Shown: piece by piece, positions 1-8,639 of the stretch | Layout of the letters: the number at the start of each line of letters is the position of its first letter | Numbering within the stretch: the first letter of the stretch is position 1 | Assembly: GCA_965656445.1 (NCBI GenBank) | Contig: CBFHKO010000004.1 | Location: 74,624 to 138,623 of the forward strand | Source of the DNA: JAHEJA01 sp965656445 | Lineage (GTDB): Bacteria; Pseudomonadota; Alphaproteobacteria; Rhodobacterales; Rhodobacteraceae | Length of the DNA stretch: 64,000 nucleotides | Direction: 5' to 3' | The notes under the pieces: model-generated | What the model saw: the letters and a program-made list of their open reading frames with translations, nothing else | What the model was told of the DNA's origin: nothing | Databases searched by the model: none | Program-made: the position numbers and the translations under genes

Positions 1-323
1 GCACCGACAACCCCGCCTAACACGACAGTGGCCAACTGCATTCCGTTACAGCTTCCCCAACTGGGGAGACCGTGTTGAAACACCAATTCCATTGCATCGC
101 GCTGGGGCTTTGCCTCGGCCGCATCGGTGGACCATGCAACACCAGAACCCGTGAACACAACGCCATCGACGCCAGCCAAGTGATCCACGGATAAGGGATC
201 AGTATAGGGGGCATGCTGCGCAATTGTTACTGTATGATCCAGACGCGCGAACGCCTCGACGAACCCCGCGGCCGCAGGGGGCATGTCTGGCGTATTGGCC
301 TCTATGATCAAAAGATGGGTCAT
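1..323 (-). CDS. Type 1 glutamine amidotransferase, partial (3' end outside window)
   Basis: The first 107 residues of a class I glutamine amidotransferase-like protein are present; the C-terminus lies beyond base 1. The N-terminus reads MTHLLIIEANTPDMPPAAAG, and the nucleophile elbow GSCNGMQLA puts the expected catalytic Cys at residue 92; the His-Glu pair would be in the missing part. The ATG at 323 lies 26 bases after the pheS stop on the same strand, so the two are probably co-transcribed. What the ammonia would be used for is unknown, since no partner synthase domain is visible. The family call is good from the elbow; the substrate is not assignable. Confidence 0.8.
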   Translation of the reverse strand, partial: MTHLLIIEANTPDMPPAAAGFVEAFARLDHTVTIAQHAPYTDPLSVDHLAGVDGVVFTGSGVAWSTDAAEAKPQRDAMELVFQHGLPSWGSCNGMQLATVVLGGVVG

Positions 324-349
324 CTGTTTTGTGTCAACTGTGGCAAACC

Positions 350-1423
350 TTAACGGCTTAGACCCCCATGAAGGGTGGGCACATCAAGGGATTGGAACCC
401 ATAGTGGCGCAACCAACGTAGGTCACTATCAAAGAAAGCGCGCAAATCAGGGATGCCGTATTTTAGCATCGCAATGCGATCGATCCCCATGCCAAAGGCA
501 AAGCCCTGCCATTCATTGGGGTCAATTCCACCAGCTGCCAGAACCTTGGGATGGACCATCCCTGATCCTAGGATTTCTAGCCAATCATCCCCTTCGCCTA
601 CTTTAAGCTGACCACCGGCCCAAGAACAGCGGATATCCACCTCGGCAGAGGGTTCAGTGAACGGGAAATGCGAGGCGCGGAAGCGTAGTTCGACATCGTC
701 CACTTCGAAATAGGCCTTAACGAATTCTTCAAGAACCCATTTCAGATTAGCCATTGAAATGTCTTTATCAATCGCCAATCCTTCGACCTGATGGAACATC
801 GGTGTGTGGGTCTGGTCAAAATCGGCGCGATACACCCCACCCGGACAGATCACGCGAACTGGTGCGCCTGTTTTTTCCATCGTGCGAATTTGGACCGGCG
901 ACGTGTGCGTGCGCAACACATGCGGCGGACGATTGTCGTCCTCGGCACGATGCATATAAAACGTATCCATTTCCGCGCGTGCGGGGTGATGCGATGGAAT
1001 GTTCAACGCGTCAAAATTATACCAATCGCTATCAATGCGCGGGCCTTCAGCAACAGCAAAGCCCATGTCCGCAAAAATCGCGCTGACTTCTTCAGTCACC
1101 TGCGAAATCGGGTGAATGGTGCCTTGGCCCCGCCCGCGTGAGGGGAGGGTCACATCCAACCATTCCCCACGCAAACGTTCATCCAAAGCGGCATCTGCAA
1201 GCGCCGCTTTTTTCGCAGCTAAGGCCGAATTCAGTTCATCTTTAAGAGCGTTGAGCGCTGGACCCGCCACTTGGCGTTCTTCTGGGGTCATCTTCCCCAA
1301 TTCACGCATTTTCAAGCTGACTTCGCCCTTTTTCCCAACAGCCGCCAAGCGCACCTCTTCCAAGGTTGCTTCATCTGCTGCGTTCGAAATCGCCTGAATA
1401 TATTTTTCGCGCAAGTCGCTCAT
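350..1423 (-). CDS. pheS: Phenylalanine--tRNA ligase alpha subunit
   Basis: This is the catalytic alpha chain of the cytoplasmic (alpha-beta)2 enzyme that charges tRNA-Phe. The 357 residues carry the N-terminal coiled-coil region, class II motif 2 (FRASHFPFTEPSAEVDI) and motif 3 (GFAFGMGIDRIAMLKYG, from about residue 307). I chose the ATG at 1423 because GGAGG lies just upstream and homologs start MSDL; the open frame extends 12 codons further without support. An amidotransferase gene follows on the same strand, and pheT is not in the window, so it should lie beyond the left edge. A TTGACA at 1505-1500 could be part of its own promoter, but no good -10 box is visible. Confidence 0.97.
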   Translation of the reverse strand: MSDLREKYIQAISNAADEATLEEVRLAAVGKKGEVSLKMRELGKMTPEERQVAGPALNALKDELNSALAAKKAALADAALDERLRGEWLDVTLPSRGRGQGTIHPISQVTEEVSAIFADMGFAVAEGPRIDSDWYNFDALNIPSHHPARAEMDTFYMHRAEDDNRPPHVLRTHTSPVQIRTMEKTGAPVRVICPGGVYRADFDQTHTPMFHQVEGLAIDKDISMANLKWVLEEFVKAYFEVDDVELRFRASHFPFTEPSAEVDIRCSWAGGQLKVGEGDDWLEILGSGMVHPKVLAAGGIDPNEWQGFAFGMGIDRIAMLKYGIPDLRAFFDSDLRWLRHYGFQSLDVPTLHGGLSR

Positions 1424-1509
1424 TCTCAGCCTCCAAAAAACTTTGCACTCTGTTAGCACATTTCACGTTGTGAACAAGGTGTGGAAGCCTGTGTTGTTTT
1501 GTCAAATCT

Positions 1510-2283
1510 CTAAAATATTGATGTTCTATTGCGAACTTTCAGAATTTTATCAGATCGCGTCACTTCACCATTCCGCGAGGTAATTGAAAAGGGCGCTTCT
1601 TTGATTTGTTTTTCAACAACGACGAGCGAGTCATAGAACTGAACCGAGTGGACTTGTTTCGCCGCTGCATGGAACGGGAAAATATCATCCTGATCCGTAT
1701 ACCAGCTGTGCATGTGATCAATGAGCGATTTACAGGTTTCTATAAAGCTTCCTTTGGCGCGATACCCTCCGCCAAAGCCGGGCCAATAGCTGGTATGGGT
1801 ATCCTCAACGATATAGAGACCTTCATCCGCAAGATGGGGCCAAAGCGTGCGAAATGAAATTTTCTGCTGATCCATTTTATGGCCACCGTCATCAACAATG
1901 ATGTCAAAGGGACCGTAATCCTTGGCAATACGTGCTAGAAATTCAGCATCTGTTTGATCGCCTATTTCAATCGTCACGCCATCGATTTCCAAGGATTTAC
2001 AATCGGGATCAATATCCAAGAATGTCACTTTGGAATTAGGGCCAAAGAAATCACGCCACATTCTGAGGGATCCGCCTTTGTAGACTCCAATTTCAAGAAA
2101 AGACACATCGCGGCCGCGCCATGGCTTGAGAATGCGATCATAGATGTCCAAATAATGGTCCATCTTCATCAACATACGGTCGTCTGTTTTCTTAAGAAAA
2201 TTTCTAAAATATTTCACCCGAGCATCCTCAAATTTACTGCTGGTAAGCTTATAGAGGCATTCAGGGCAATCAAGACTTTGCAC
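1510..2283 (-). CDS. Class I SAM-dependent methyltransferase
   Basis: A 257-residue protein with a SAM-binding Rossmann core: motif I is FLEIGVYKGGSLRMW (around residues 62-76), followed by FLDIDP and the acidic IIVDDGGH segment. This resembles bacterial methyltransferases that modify sugars or glycans and are often found with glycosyltransferases; the acceptor cannot be read from the sequence. The frame opens with GTG at 2283 without a ribosome binding site, and Met37, Met39 or Met41 could be the real start, just before the conserved DHYLDIYD segment. The DNA looks more AT-rich than its neighbours, and the gene sits between the rplT terminator and pheS, so it may be an inserted cargo gene. 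Confidence 0.8.
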   Translation of the reverse strand: MQSLDCPECLYKLTSSKFEDARVKYFRNFLKKTDDRMLMKMDHYLDIYDRILKPWRGRDVSFLEIGVYKGGSLRMWRDFFGPNSKVTFLDIDPDCKSLEIDGVTIEIGDQTDAEFLARIAKDYGPFDIIVDDGGHKMDQQKISFRTLWPHLADEGLYIVEDTHTSYWPGFGGGYRAKGSFIETCKSLIDHMHSWYTDQDDIFPFHAAAKQVHSVQFYDSLVVVEKQIKEAPFSITSRNGEVTRSDKILKVRNRTSIF

Positions 2284-2331
2284 TGGTTTGAGCGCAGAAT
2301 TCTAGAACTTGAGTTTGATCTGCAACGCAAC

Positions 2332-2364
2332 AAAAAAGGCCACGCAACTGACTGCGTGGCCTTT
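2332..2364 (-). terminator. Rho-independent terminator of rpmI-rplT
   Basis: A perfect 12-bp stem (2335-2346 with 2353-2364) and 6-base loop lies 20 bases after the rplT stop; on the minus strand it is followed by a run of T. This is a textbook intrinsic terminator ending the ribosomal protein operon before the methyltransferase gene. Confidence 0.9.
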
Positions 2365-2384
2365 CTAATCAAATCACTTGCGGT

Positions 2385-2747
2385 TTATGCAAGCGCTGCT
2401 TTTGCTTGTGCAACAATTGCGTTGAACGCGTCTGGTTCGTGAACAGCAAGATCAGCAAGGACTTTGCGGTCAACTTCGATACCAGCGAGGTTCAAACCAT
2501 TGATAAAGCGGCTATATGTAAGCGCCTCATCATAGGCACGAACACCCGCATTGATACGCTGGATCCACAAAGAGCGGAAATTGCGCTTGCGATTGTGACG
2601 GTCGCGTGTTGCATATTGGTTTGCTTTATCAACAGCCTGTGCTGCAACTTTGAACGTATTCTTGCGACGTCCATAGTAACCTTTGGCTTGATCAACAATT
2701 TTCTTGTGACGGCGGTGGGTGACGACACCCCCTTTAACGCGTGACAT
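2385..2747 (-). CDS. rplT: 50S ribosomal protein L20
   Basis: This 120-residue basic protein matches L20 over its full length, from MSRVKGGVVTHRRHKK through RRKNTFKVAAQAVDKANQYA and NRKRNFRSLWIQRINAG. L20 binds 23S rRNA early in 50S assembly, and in some bacteria also represses its own operon. It follows rpmI by 14 bases on the same strand and is followed by a strong terminator. infC, which precedes rpmI in many bacteria, is absent here: the next gene upstream is pyk. Confidence 0.98.
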   Translation of the reverse strand: MSRVKGGVVTHRRHKKIVDQAKGYYGRRKNTFKVAAQAVDKANQYATRDRHNRKRNFRSLWIQRINAGVRAYDEALTYSRFINGLNLAGIEVDRKVLADLAVHEPDAFNAIVAQAKAALA

Positions 2748-2761
2748 ATATCAAACCCTCC

Positions 2762-2962
2762 TTAGCGTGCGTATGGCATCATGCCCTTGATGATACGTTC
2801 ATCAGGGGTAGACAATGTTGTGGTGCCGCGTGCTGTGCGGATGAATTTGTTAGTACGCTTAATCATACCGTGGCTTTTGCCAGCTTGACCTGCTTTTACG
2901 CGGCCGCTTGCTGTCATCTTGAACCGCTTTTTGCAGCTCGATTTCGTCTTCATCTTAGGCAT
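2762..2962 (-). CDS. rpmI: 50S ribosomal protein L35
   Basis: A 66-residue protein with the L35 signature MPKMKTKSSCKKRFKMTASG and the Lys/Arg-rich body ending in IIKGMMPYAR. It is a structural protein of the large ribosomal subunit. The ATG at 2962 has a good AGGAG-type site upstream, and rplT follows directly, giving the usual rpmI-rplT pair. A candidate promoter lies at 3043-3071. Confidence 0.98.
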   Translation of the reverse strand: MPKMKTKSSCKKRFKMTASGRVKAGQAGKSHGMIKRTNKFIRTARGTTTLSTPDERIIKGMMPYAR

Positions 2963-3042
2963 TTCCGTCTCCTTATAGGTTTAGGGTCGGTTAACGCGCG
3001 ACTCGGCATGCCTTTTTGGCCGGTCCCGCAGACAGAGACTGC

Positions 3043-3071
3043 CGTATAATTGGGCAAGTCTGGTTTCGCAA
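3043..3071 (-). promoter_or_regulatory. Candidate sigma70-type promoter for rpmI-rplT
   Basis: On the minus strand TTGCGA (3071-3066) and TATACG (3048-3043) are separated by 17 bases, each matching 4 of 6 consensus positions. It lies about 80 bases before rpmI. A small GCAG/CTGC stem-loop follows in the leader. This is prediction from spacing and similarity only. Confidence 0.35.
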
Positions 3072-3130
3072 GAGATAATCGTGTCACGCGCTATAAATAT
3101 AGGCCAGTCACATCGCGGTTAGGCAACGAA

Positions 3131-3164
3131 CGCCTTCGGCGAGAGTATTTTGGCAAATGTGAAG
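3131..3164 (+). repeat. Family-type intergenic element, copy 1
   Basis: A small stem-loop CGCC-TTC-GGCG followed by GAGTATTTTGGCAAA and TGAAG, directly downstream of the pyk stop. It matches the copy at 56530-56563 at 28 of 34 positions and shares its right half with 12700-12727. Elements of this type are common between genes in Rhodobacteraceae; here it may act as a weak terminator or mRNA 3'-end structure for pyk when read on the minus strand. Confidence 0.65.
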
Positions 3165-3165
3165 C

Positions 3166-4611
3166 TTATTCAGGATCCATTGCGTAAATCATACGCTCAT
3201 TACAGGGTGCCACACGAAGAATATTCGTGGTCCCTGGAATGTTAAATGGAACACCCGCCGTTATAACAACCTGATCATCTTGAGTCGCGTAGCCCTCAGA
3301 AATAGCGGCGCGCACCGCACTGACAACGGCCTCTTTAAAGCGATCCTTTTCCCCAGAGATTACACAATTCGTGCCCCACGTCAGAGCCAACCGACGCGCT
3401 GTACCTGTTTGGGACGTCATTGCAATAATTGGAACACGTGGGCGTTCACGTGCGGTCAACAAGGCCGTTGTCCCAGATTGAGTATAGCAACAGATTGCTT
3501 TGATCTCAGTTGTTTCAGCAATCTCACGAGCCGCTGCGACGATACCATCCGCGATAGATTTACGATCAGCACTACGGGAGGCTTCGACAACTTCGGTGTA
3601 GGTCGGATCATTTTCAACTTCGATCGCAACATTGTTCATTGTTGTGACCGCTTCCACAGGGAAGGACCCTGCCGCAGATTCAGCCGACAGCATGATCGCA
3701 TCTGCGCCCTCATAAATGGCCGTTGCCACATCGGAAACTTCGGCCCGCGTCGGCATTGGGCTTTCGATCATGGATTCGAGCATTTGCGTGGCAACGATGA
3801 CAGGCTTGGCAGCCGCACGACATTTGCGAACCAATTGCTTTTGAATAGGAGGAACATTTTGAACAGGTAGTTCGACACCCAAATCACCGCGCGCCACCAT
3901 GATACCATCTGAAACGGCCAAAATATCATCAAAGCTTGTCACGGCAGAGGGCTTTTCAATTTTTGACAAGATCGCAGCACGACCCCGTGTGAGTTCACGA
4001 GCTTCGAGTAAATCTTCTGGGCGCTGAACAAACGACAGCGCGAGCCAATCAACACCAAGCTCGCACACAAATTCCAAGTCCTTTTTGTCTTTGTCCGACA
4101 AAGCAGCAAGCGGCAAAACAACGTCGGGAACATTTACACCCTTGCGGTTCGAAATCGTGCCGCCATTGATCACTGTACAATTCGCAAAATCTGCACCGCA
4201 TTCATCCACATGAAGACGGATTTTTCCATCGTTCACCAAGAGGTGCGCGCCAGCCTCGAGAGCCGCAAAAATTTCAGGATGTGGGAGTTGAACACGCGAC
4301 ACATCCCCAGGAGTGCCGTCCAAGTCCATGCGAAATTGTGCGCCATTAGCCAATTCTTCGGCATCATTTGCAAACACACCAACCCGCAATTTTGGACCCT
4401 GCAAATCAGCGAGGATGGCAATCGGGCTGTTCAATTCTTTTTCAATGTCGCGGATGATTTTGTGGCGTTGTGCAATTTCAGAATGCTCACCGTGGCTCAT
4501 GTTCAAACGAAAGACGTCTGCGCCCGCTTCGTGGAGCGCCTTGATCATGGCATAGTCACTTGAGGCTGGTCCCAAAGTGGCAACAATTTTTACATTACGG
4601 TGGCGTCTCAT
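3166..4611 (-). CDS. pyk: Pyruvate kinase
   Basis: This enzyme makes pyruvate and ATP from phosphoenolpyruvate and ADP, the last step of glycolysis. The 481 residues show the N-terminal KIVATLGPASSDYAMI, the substrate-binding RLNMSHG, the catalytic-lysine signature AILSKIEKPSAV, the metal-binding MVARGDLGVE, and ATQMLESM. The C-terminal alpha/beta domain is complete, and the length is normal for the family. The gene has its own upstream region (4612-4778) shared with the divergent amidohydrolase gene. An intergenic family repeat follows the stop. Confidence 0.97.
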   Translation of the reverse strand: MRRHRNVKIVATLGPASSDYAMIKALHEAGADVFRLNMSHGEHSEIAQRHKIIRDIEKELNSPIAILADLQGPKLRVGVFANDAEELANGAQFRMDLDGTPGDVSRVQLPHPEIFAALEAGAHLLVNDGKIRLHVDECGADFANCTVINGGTISNRKGVNVPDVVLPLAALSDKDKKDLEFVCELGVDWLALSFVQRPEDLLEARELTRGRAAILSKIEKPSAVTSFDDILAVSDGIMVARGDLGVELPVQNVPPIQKQLVRKCRAAAKPVIVATQMLESMIESPMPTRAEVSDVATAIYEGADAIMLSAESAAGSFPVEAVTTMNNVAIEVENDPTYTEVVEASRSADRKSIADGIVAAAREIAETTEIKAICCYTQSGTTALLTARERPRVPIIAMTSQTGTARRLALTWGTNCVISGEKDRFKEAVVSAVRAAISEGYATQDDQVVITAGVPFNIPGTTNILRVAPCNERMIYAMDPE

Positions 4612-4778
4612 ATCTTATCCTCTGGCATCTTGCGTCTCTGTTAGACCAACTTGCGAAAATGCAGTCTATTAAGCAGACCATTTTCACCGAATGTTAGCGT
4701 TAACACTTTTTCGCGTTATGGCCTATTTCCTTTTGTAGCGCAACTGCCATATGTATTGTGTAAAAAAGTAACAGTGAC

Positions 4779-5519
4779 ATGACATACGAACCCTATACGA
4801 TTTATGGAGCAGATAGAACGGCACGTTGGATCGTGACCTGTGATCATGCCTCAAATACCGTTCCTACTGCTGTGAACAACGGAAGTTTGGGTATCTCAGA
4901 AAGCGATATGAACCGCCATATTGCCTATGATGTCGGTGCAAAAGGTGTGGCTGTTGAGCTGGGCAAATTGTTAAACGCCCCTGTCATCTGTTCCAATTTT
5001 TCGCGCCTCGTTATTGACCCCAATCGTGGCGAAGATGACCCGACGCTTCTGATGAAGCTCTATGATGGAACTATCATCGAAGGGAACCGATTTGCAGATG
5101 AGACCGAAAAACAGCGCCGCTTGGATCTCTGTCACCGCCCCTATCATCGCGCTGTTGCAGAACTTGCGGCGCAAAGAGATGACGCGATTTTGGTATCCCT
5201 CCATTCTTTCACACCTCAGCTCAAGGGTCGTGCTCCGCGCCCTTGGCACATTGGGATCCTCTCAGCCCAAGATCGACGGTTCAACGATGCCATCCTCGCA
5301 CGCCTTAACGACGAGGATGACCTATGCGTTGGGGATAATGAGCCTTATAATGGGGAGCTCCCGGGTGACAGCATAGATCAACATGCCTTGCAGCATGGGC
5401 GCTTGAATACTTTGATTGAAATACGCAACGATCTTATTGAAACAGAGAAAAACCAAATCGCATGGGCCAAACGTTTGGCCCCTATTTTATTGGCAACCCT
5501 AACCGATATGGACATATGA
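4779..5519 (+). CDS. N-formylglutamate amidohydrolase family protein
   Basis: A 246-residue cytosolic protein of the N-formylglutamate amidohydrolase (HutG2-like) family, with the conserved VTCDHASN segment (residues 19-26), SRLVIDPNRGEDDPTLL (residues 75-91), and the C-terminal RLNTLIEIRNDLI. The family hydrolyses N-formyl-L-glutamate to formate and glutamate, the last step of one histidine degradation route. No other hut gene is in the window, so the true substrate could be another N-acyl amino acid. A DUF1244 gene starts one base after its stop, and the two are surely co-transcribed. Confidence 0.85.
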   Translation: MTYEPYTIYGADRTARWIVTCDHASNTVPTAVNNGSLGISESDMNRHIAYDVGAKGVAVELGKLLNAPVICSNFSRLVIDPNRGEDDPTLLMKLYDGTIIEGNRFADETEKQRRLDLCHRPYHRAVAELAAQRDDAILVSLHSFTPQLKGRAPRPWHIGILSAQDRRFNDAILARLNDEDDLCVGDNEPYNGELPGDSIDQHALQHGRLNTLIEIRNDLIETEKNQIAWAKRLAPILLATLTDMDI

Positions 5520-5520
5520 C

Positions 5521-5835
5521 ATGGACGCACAAACACAATTAGAACTAGAAGCCGCCGCCTTTCGCGCCCTTCGTGAACACCTCATGGAAAAACGCACTGA
5601 CGTGCAGAACATCGATATGATGAACCTCGCGGGCTTTTGCAGAAATTGCTTATCCCGTTGGTACCAAGAGGCGGCAAACGCGCGCGGGATCGACATGGAC
5701 AAAACCCAAGCGCGTGAGCAGTTTTATGGAATGAGCATGGATGAGTGGAAAGCAATTTACCAAACAGATGCTAACCAAGATCAGCAAAAGGCCTTTGACA
5801 CGGCCTTTGCTGAAAATGTTGGTAAACCCGAATAA
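5521..5835 (+). CDS. DUF1244 family small protein
   Basis: This 104-residue, all-helical protein belongs to the DUF1244 family of proteobacteria. The conserved segment is MNLAGFCRNCLSRWYQEAA (about residues 34-52), with the Cys-x-x-Cys pair and the RWY motif, followed by the ...REQFYGMSMDEWK segment. Function is not established. It follows the N-formylglutamate amidohydrolase gene at one-base spacing, a pairing that suggests a shared transcript. Its stop codon abuts that of the convergent MATE gene. Confidence 0.85.
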   Translation: MDAQTQLELEAAAFRALREHLMEKRTDVQNIDMMNLAGFCRNCLSRWYQEAANARGIDMDKTQAREQFYGMSMDEWKAIYQTDANQDQQKAFDTAFAENVGKPE

Positions 5836-7224
5836 TTAGCGACGGCCATGGAATAATTGGGTGGGTCGCATCACGTTGACGTGATGCGGCTCGGCCTCTT
5901 TGCCCGCAGGATTGTTCATCACACGAAGGGCGAGCAAGGCCGCGATGACCCCAAAGAACAATCCACCGACGAATTGGCCTGACATAACACCGACTGGCCC
6001 ATACCATAGCCCACCGAGCCAAACGAATGGAATAGTCCCAATCGTGTGACGCCCCCAATTTGTCCAAGTCGAATAATAGGGGTGTCCGAGGTTGTTAAAG
6101 CTCGCATTTGCGACAAAAAGCAAACCGTTGAAAAAGAACAACAAGGCCAAAGGTCCACAAAATGCGTAGATCAAAAGCTGCGCATCCCCTGTCGCATTAA
6201 AGGCCATAACAATCAGATCACGCGCAACAAACAATATGCCCGCCATAACAATGACAAAGACACCAACGAAAATGATGGCATCCCAAAACGTGCGTTTGAC
6301 CCTATCGTTCAATCCCGCACCATAATTCTGGCCAATTATCGGCCCAACTGCACCAGACAGCGCAAAGACAACTCCAAAGGCCAATGGCGTGAGACGTCCG
6401 ATCACAGCCATACCGGCAACCGCATCCTCACCAAACTCTGCCATTGATCGTGTGACATAGGCAGAGCCGATTGGTGTCGCCAGTTGTGTCAAAATTGCAG
6501 GCACTGCGATCCAGAACACGGGAGGCAGGTCACGAAAGAACCCCTCTAAGCGAGGCGTGACAAAACCACCCGTCGCCTTGTTGACGGAATAGAGCGAGTA
6601 ACCAGCCAAAGCAAAGCGCGAGGCGACTGTTGCAAGTGCTGCGCCTGTTAAATCGAGGCCTAGTCCAAAGATAAGGATCGGATCAAGGATCGCATTCACT
6701 AAGCCCCCAAAAATTGTTGCATACATTGCACTCGCGGCAGCCCCGTGTGCCCGTAGAATAGCTCCACCAATAATGCCGAGGATCATAATAGGGAGGCTAG
6801 GAATGATGATGTGCAAATAGCCAGCGGCCAACTCAGCTGTTTCCCCCGTGGCCCCAACAAGGCCAACCAAAAAGGGGATATTGACCCAAATGAGAGCCGC
6901 GAAAGCCGCCCCGAACAGCAAGCCGTAGAGTAAGTTGTAAACGACCTGTTCCCGTGCGGTGACATCATCCCCTTCACCCAGTGAGCGCGCGATAATGGCC
7001 CCTGCTGCGATGGCCAAGCCGATCCCAAAGGAGGTTGTGAAAAATAGAATTGATCCCGCATACCCAATGGCGGCCGCCAATTCGGATTGACCTAGCATTG
7101 AGATGAAAATCATGTCCACAAAATCGACAGCGAACATCGCCATCAATCCCAAAGACGCGGTAAACGACATGATCGCCACATGTTTCATTGGCGAGCCTGT
7201 CACAAATTTAGCTGTTTGACTCAT
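5836..7224 (-). CDS. MATE family efflux transporter
   Basis: A 462-residue inner-membrane protein with about 12 hydrophobic segments and the MatE pattern in two halves (first half opening MKHVAIMSFTASLGLMAMFAVDFVDMIFIS, second half after about residue 240). Members export drugs or metabolites in exchange for sodium or protons; the substrate here cannot be inferred. I start at the ATG at 7224, which has AGGGG eight bases upstream, and not at the GTG three codons earlier. gltX ends 32 bases upstream on the same strand. The C-terminus meets the DUF1244 gene without a gap. Confidence 0.92.
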   Translation of the reverse strand: MSQTAKFVTGSPMKHVAIMSFTASLGLMAMFAVDFVDMIFISMLGQSELAAAIGYAGSILFFTTSFGIGLAIAAGAIIARSLGEGDDVTAREQVVYNLLYGLLFGAAFAALIWVNIPFLVGLVGATGETAELAAGYLHIIIPSLPIMILGIIGGAILRAHGAAASAMYATIFGGLVNAILDPILIFGLGLDLTGAALATVASRFALAGYSLYSVNKATGGFVTPRLEGFFRDLPPVFWIAVPAILTQLATPIGSAYVTRSMAEFGEDAVAGMAVIGRLTPLAFGVVFALSGAVGPIIGQNYGAGLNDRVKRTFWDAIIFVGVFVIVMAGILFVARDLIVMAFNATGDAQLLIYAFCGPLALLFFFNGLLFVANASFNNLGHPYYSTWTNWGRHTIGTIPFVWLGGLWYGPVGVMSGQFVGGLFFGVIAALLALRVMNNPAGKEAEPHHVNVMRPTQLFHGRR

Positions 7225-7256
7225 TATATGCACCCCTTAGAGGACGCATACTTATG

Positions 7257-8582
7257 TTATTTCCGCGCTTTTACAACCTGCAAGAGCGGCATAAGTGCGG
7301 ACATATCGGGCCCGTGCGACTGTCCCGTCAAAGCCTTACGCAAAGGCATAAATAATCCTTTGCCTTTTCGACCTGTGGCTTCTTTGACCTCAGTGGTCCA
7401 TGTCTTCCACGTCTCGGCATTAAAGGGCGCGTCTGGCAAGAGAGCCATCGCTTGCTCAACAAAGTCGCGGTCTTCATCGTCAATGACAGGATCAACGCCA
7501 TTTGACATCAAATCCCACCATGACGCCATATCACCACGTGTTGTGATATTTTCACGAGTCACATTCCAGAATTGCTCTGCTAACTCAGCTGGAACCCCAA
7601 GCGCCGCAATATCCTCAGACACCGCAGCTAGGTCTAAATCCTGAAGATACTTGTGTGTCAGAGGGAACAGATCGTTGACGTCAAACTTTGTTGGCGCAGA
7701 TCCGAATTGCGAAATGTCAAATCCTTCGGCGATGTCATCAAGGTTGCTGCGCAATTCAACAGGCTGACTTGATCCCAGACGCGCAAGAAGGCTTAACAAG
7801 GCGGCGGGTTCAACACCCTGCTCTCGCAAATCACGAAGGGCAAGCGTGCCAAGGCGCTTGGACAAGCCTTCGCCTTGTGGACCTGTAAGCAATGAGTGAT
7901 GCGCAAATGAGGGCACGTCACCACCGATGGCTTGGATCATTTGAATTTGTGTGGCCGTATTTGTGATGTGATCTGAGCCGCGCACAACATGCGTGACAGC
8001 CATGTCAACATCATCCACGACAGAGGCCAAAGTGTACAAAAACTGTCCATCCGCGCGGATCAAGACGGGATCGGACACAGAGGCCGCATCGATAGAAATA
8101 TCGCCCAAAACGCCATCGTTCCAATTGATGCGCTCTTGATCCAACATAAAGCGCCAGTGCCCCGCACCGCGTTCGGAGCGCATGGCCTCTTTGTCAGCAT
8201 CCGACAAAGAGAGAGCAGCACGATCATAAACAGGGGGCTTGCCCATGTTGAGTTGCTTTTTACGCTTAAGATCCAATTCCGTGGGCGTCTCAAAGCATTC
8301 ATAGAACCGACCCATGTCGCGCAATTTATCAGCTGCGGCATGATAGCGATCTAATCTATGAGATTGCTGTTCAACCCTGTCCCAATGAAGCCCAAGCCAT
8401 TCCAAATCACGTTTGATCCCATCAACGTATTCTTGTTTCGACCGCTCAGGATCCGTATCATCAATCCGCAAGATAAACGTACCGTCCGACTTGCGGGCGA
8501 TCAAATAGTTCATCAACGCTGTGCGTAGATTGCCAATATGAAGATAGCCTGTCGGCGATGGGGCAAAACGTGTGGTTGTCAT
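7257..8582 (-). CDS. gltX: Glutamate--tRNA ligase
   Basis: A 441-residue class I aminoacyl-tRNA synthetase that charges tRNA-Glu (and in alphaproteobacteria usually tRNA-Gln for later amidation). APSPTGYLHIGNLRTALMNY carries the HIGH-type motif at residues 15-18, and EGLSKRLGTLALRDL the KMSKS-type loop. Only ATG 8582 fits the family start and has CAGGAG upstream; the longer frame is spurious. The protein is shorter than the usual 465-470 residues, and Rhodobacteraceae often have a second gltX, so this may be one of two copies. Downstream is the MATE gene. Confidence 0.93.
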   Translation of the reverse strand: MTTTRFAPSPTGYLHIGNLRTALMNYLIARKSDGTFILRIDDTDPERSKQEYVDGIKRDLEWLGLHWDRVEQQSHRLDRYHAAADKLRDMGRFYECFETPTELDLKRKKQLNMGKPPVYDRAALSLSDADKEAMRSERGAGHWRFMLDQERINWNDGVLGDISIDAASVSDPVLIRADGQFLYTLASVVDDVDMAVTHVVRGSDHITNTATQIQMIQAIGGDVPSFAHHSLLTGPQGEGLSKRLGTLALRDLREQGVEPAALLSLLARLGSSQPVELRSNLDDIAEGFDISQFGSAPTKFDVNDLFPLTHKYLQDLDLAAVSEDIAALGVPAELAEQFWNVTRENITTRGDMASWWDLMSNGVDPVIDDEDRDFVEQAMALLPDAPFNAETWKTWTTEVKEATGRKGKGLFMPLRKALTGQSHGPDMSALMPLLQVVKARK

Positions 8583-8639
8583 CTGAGTCTCCTGTTGGGG
8601 ACCGTCTCTCACAAGAGACAGGATTTGTCCAGTAAATGC

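Noticed and set aside
283..606. Plus-strand 107-codon frame over the pheS 3' end
   Set aside because: It is an antisense shadow of pheS with no family pattern; pheS is certain on the other strand.
8583..8612. Ten extra N-terminal residues on gltX
   Set aside because: They lie upstream of a good ribosome binding site and are not part of the family start.
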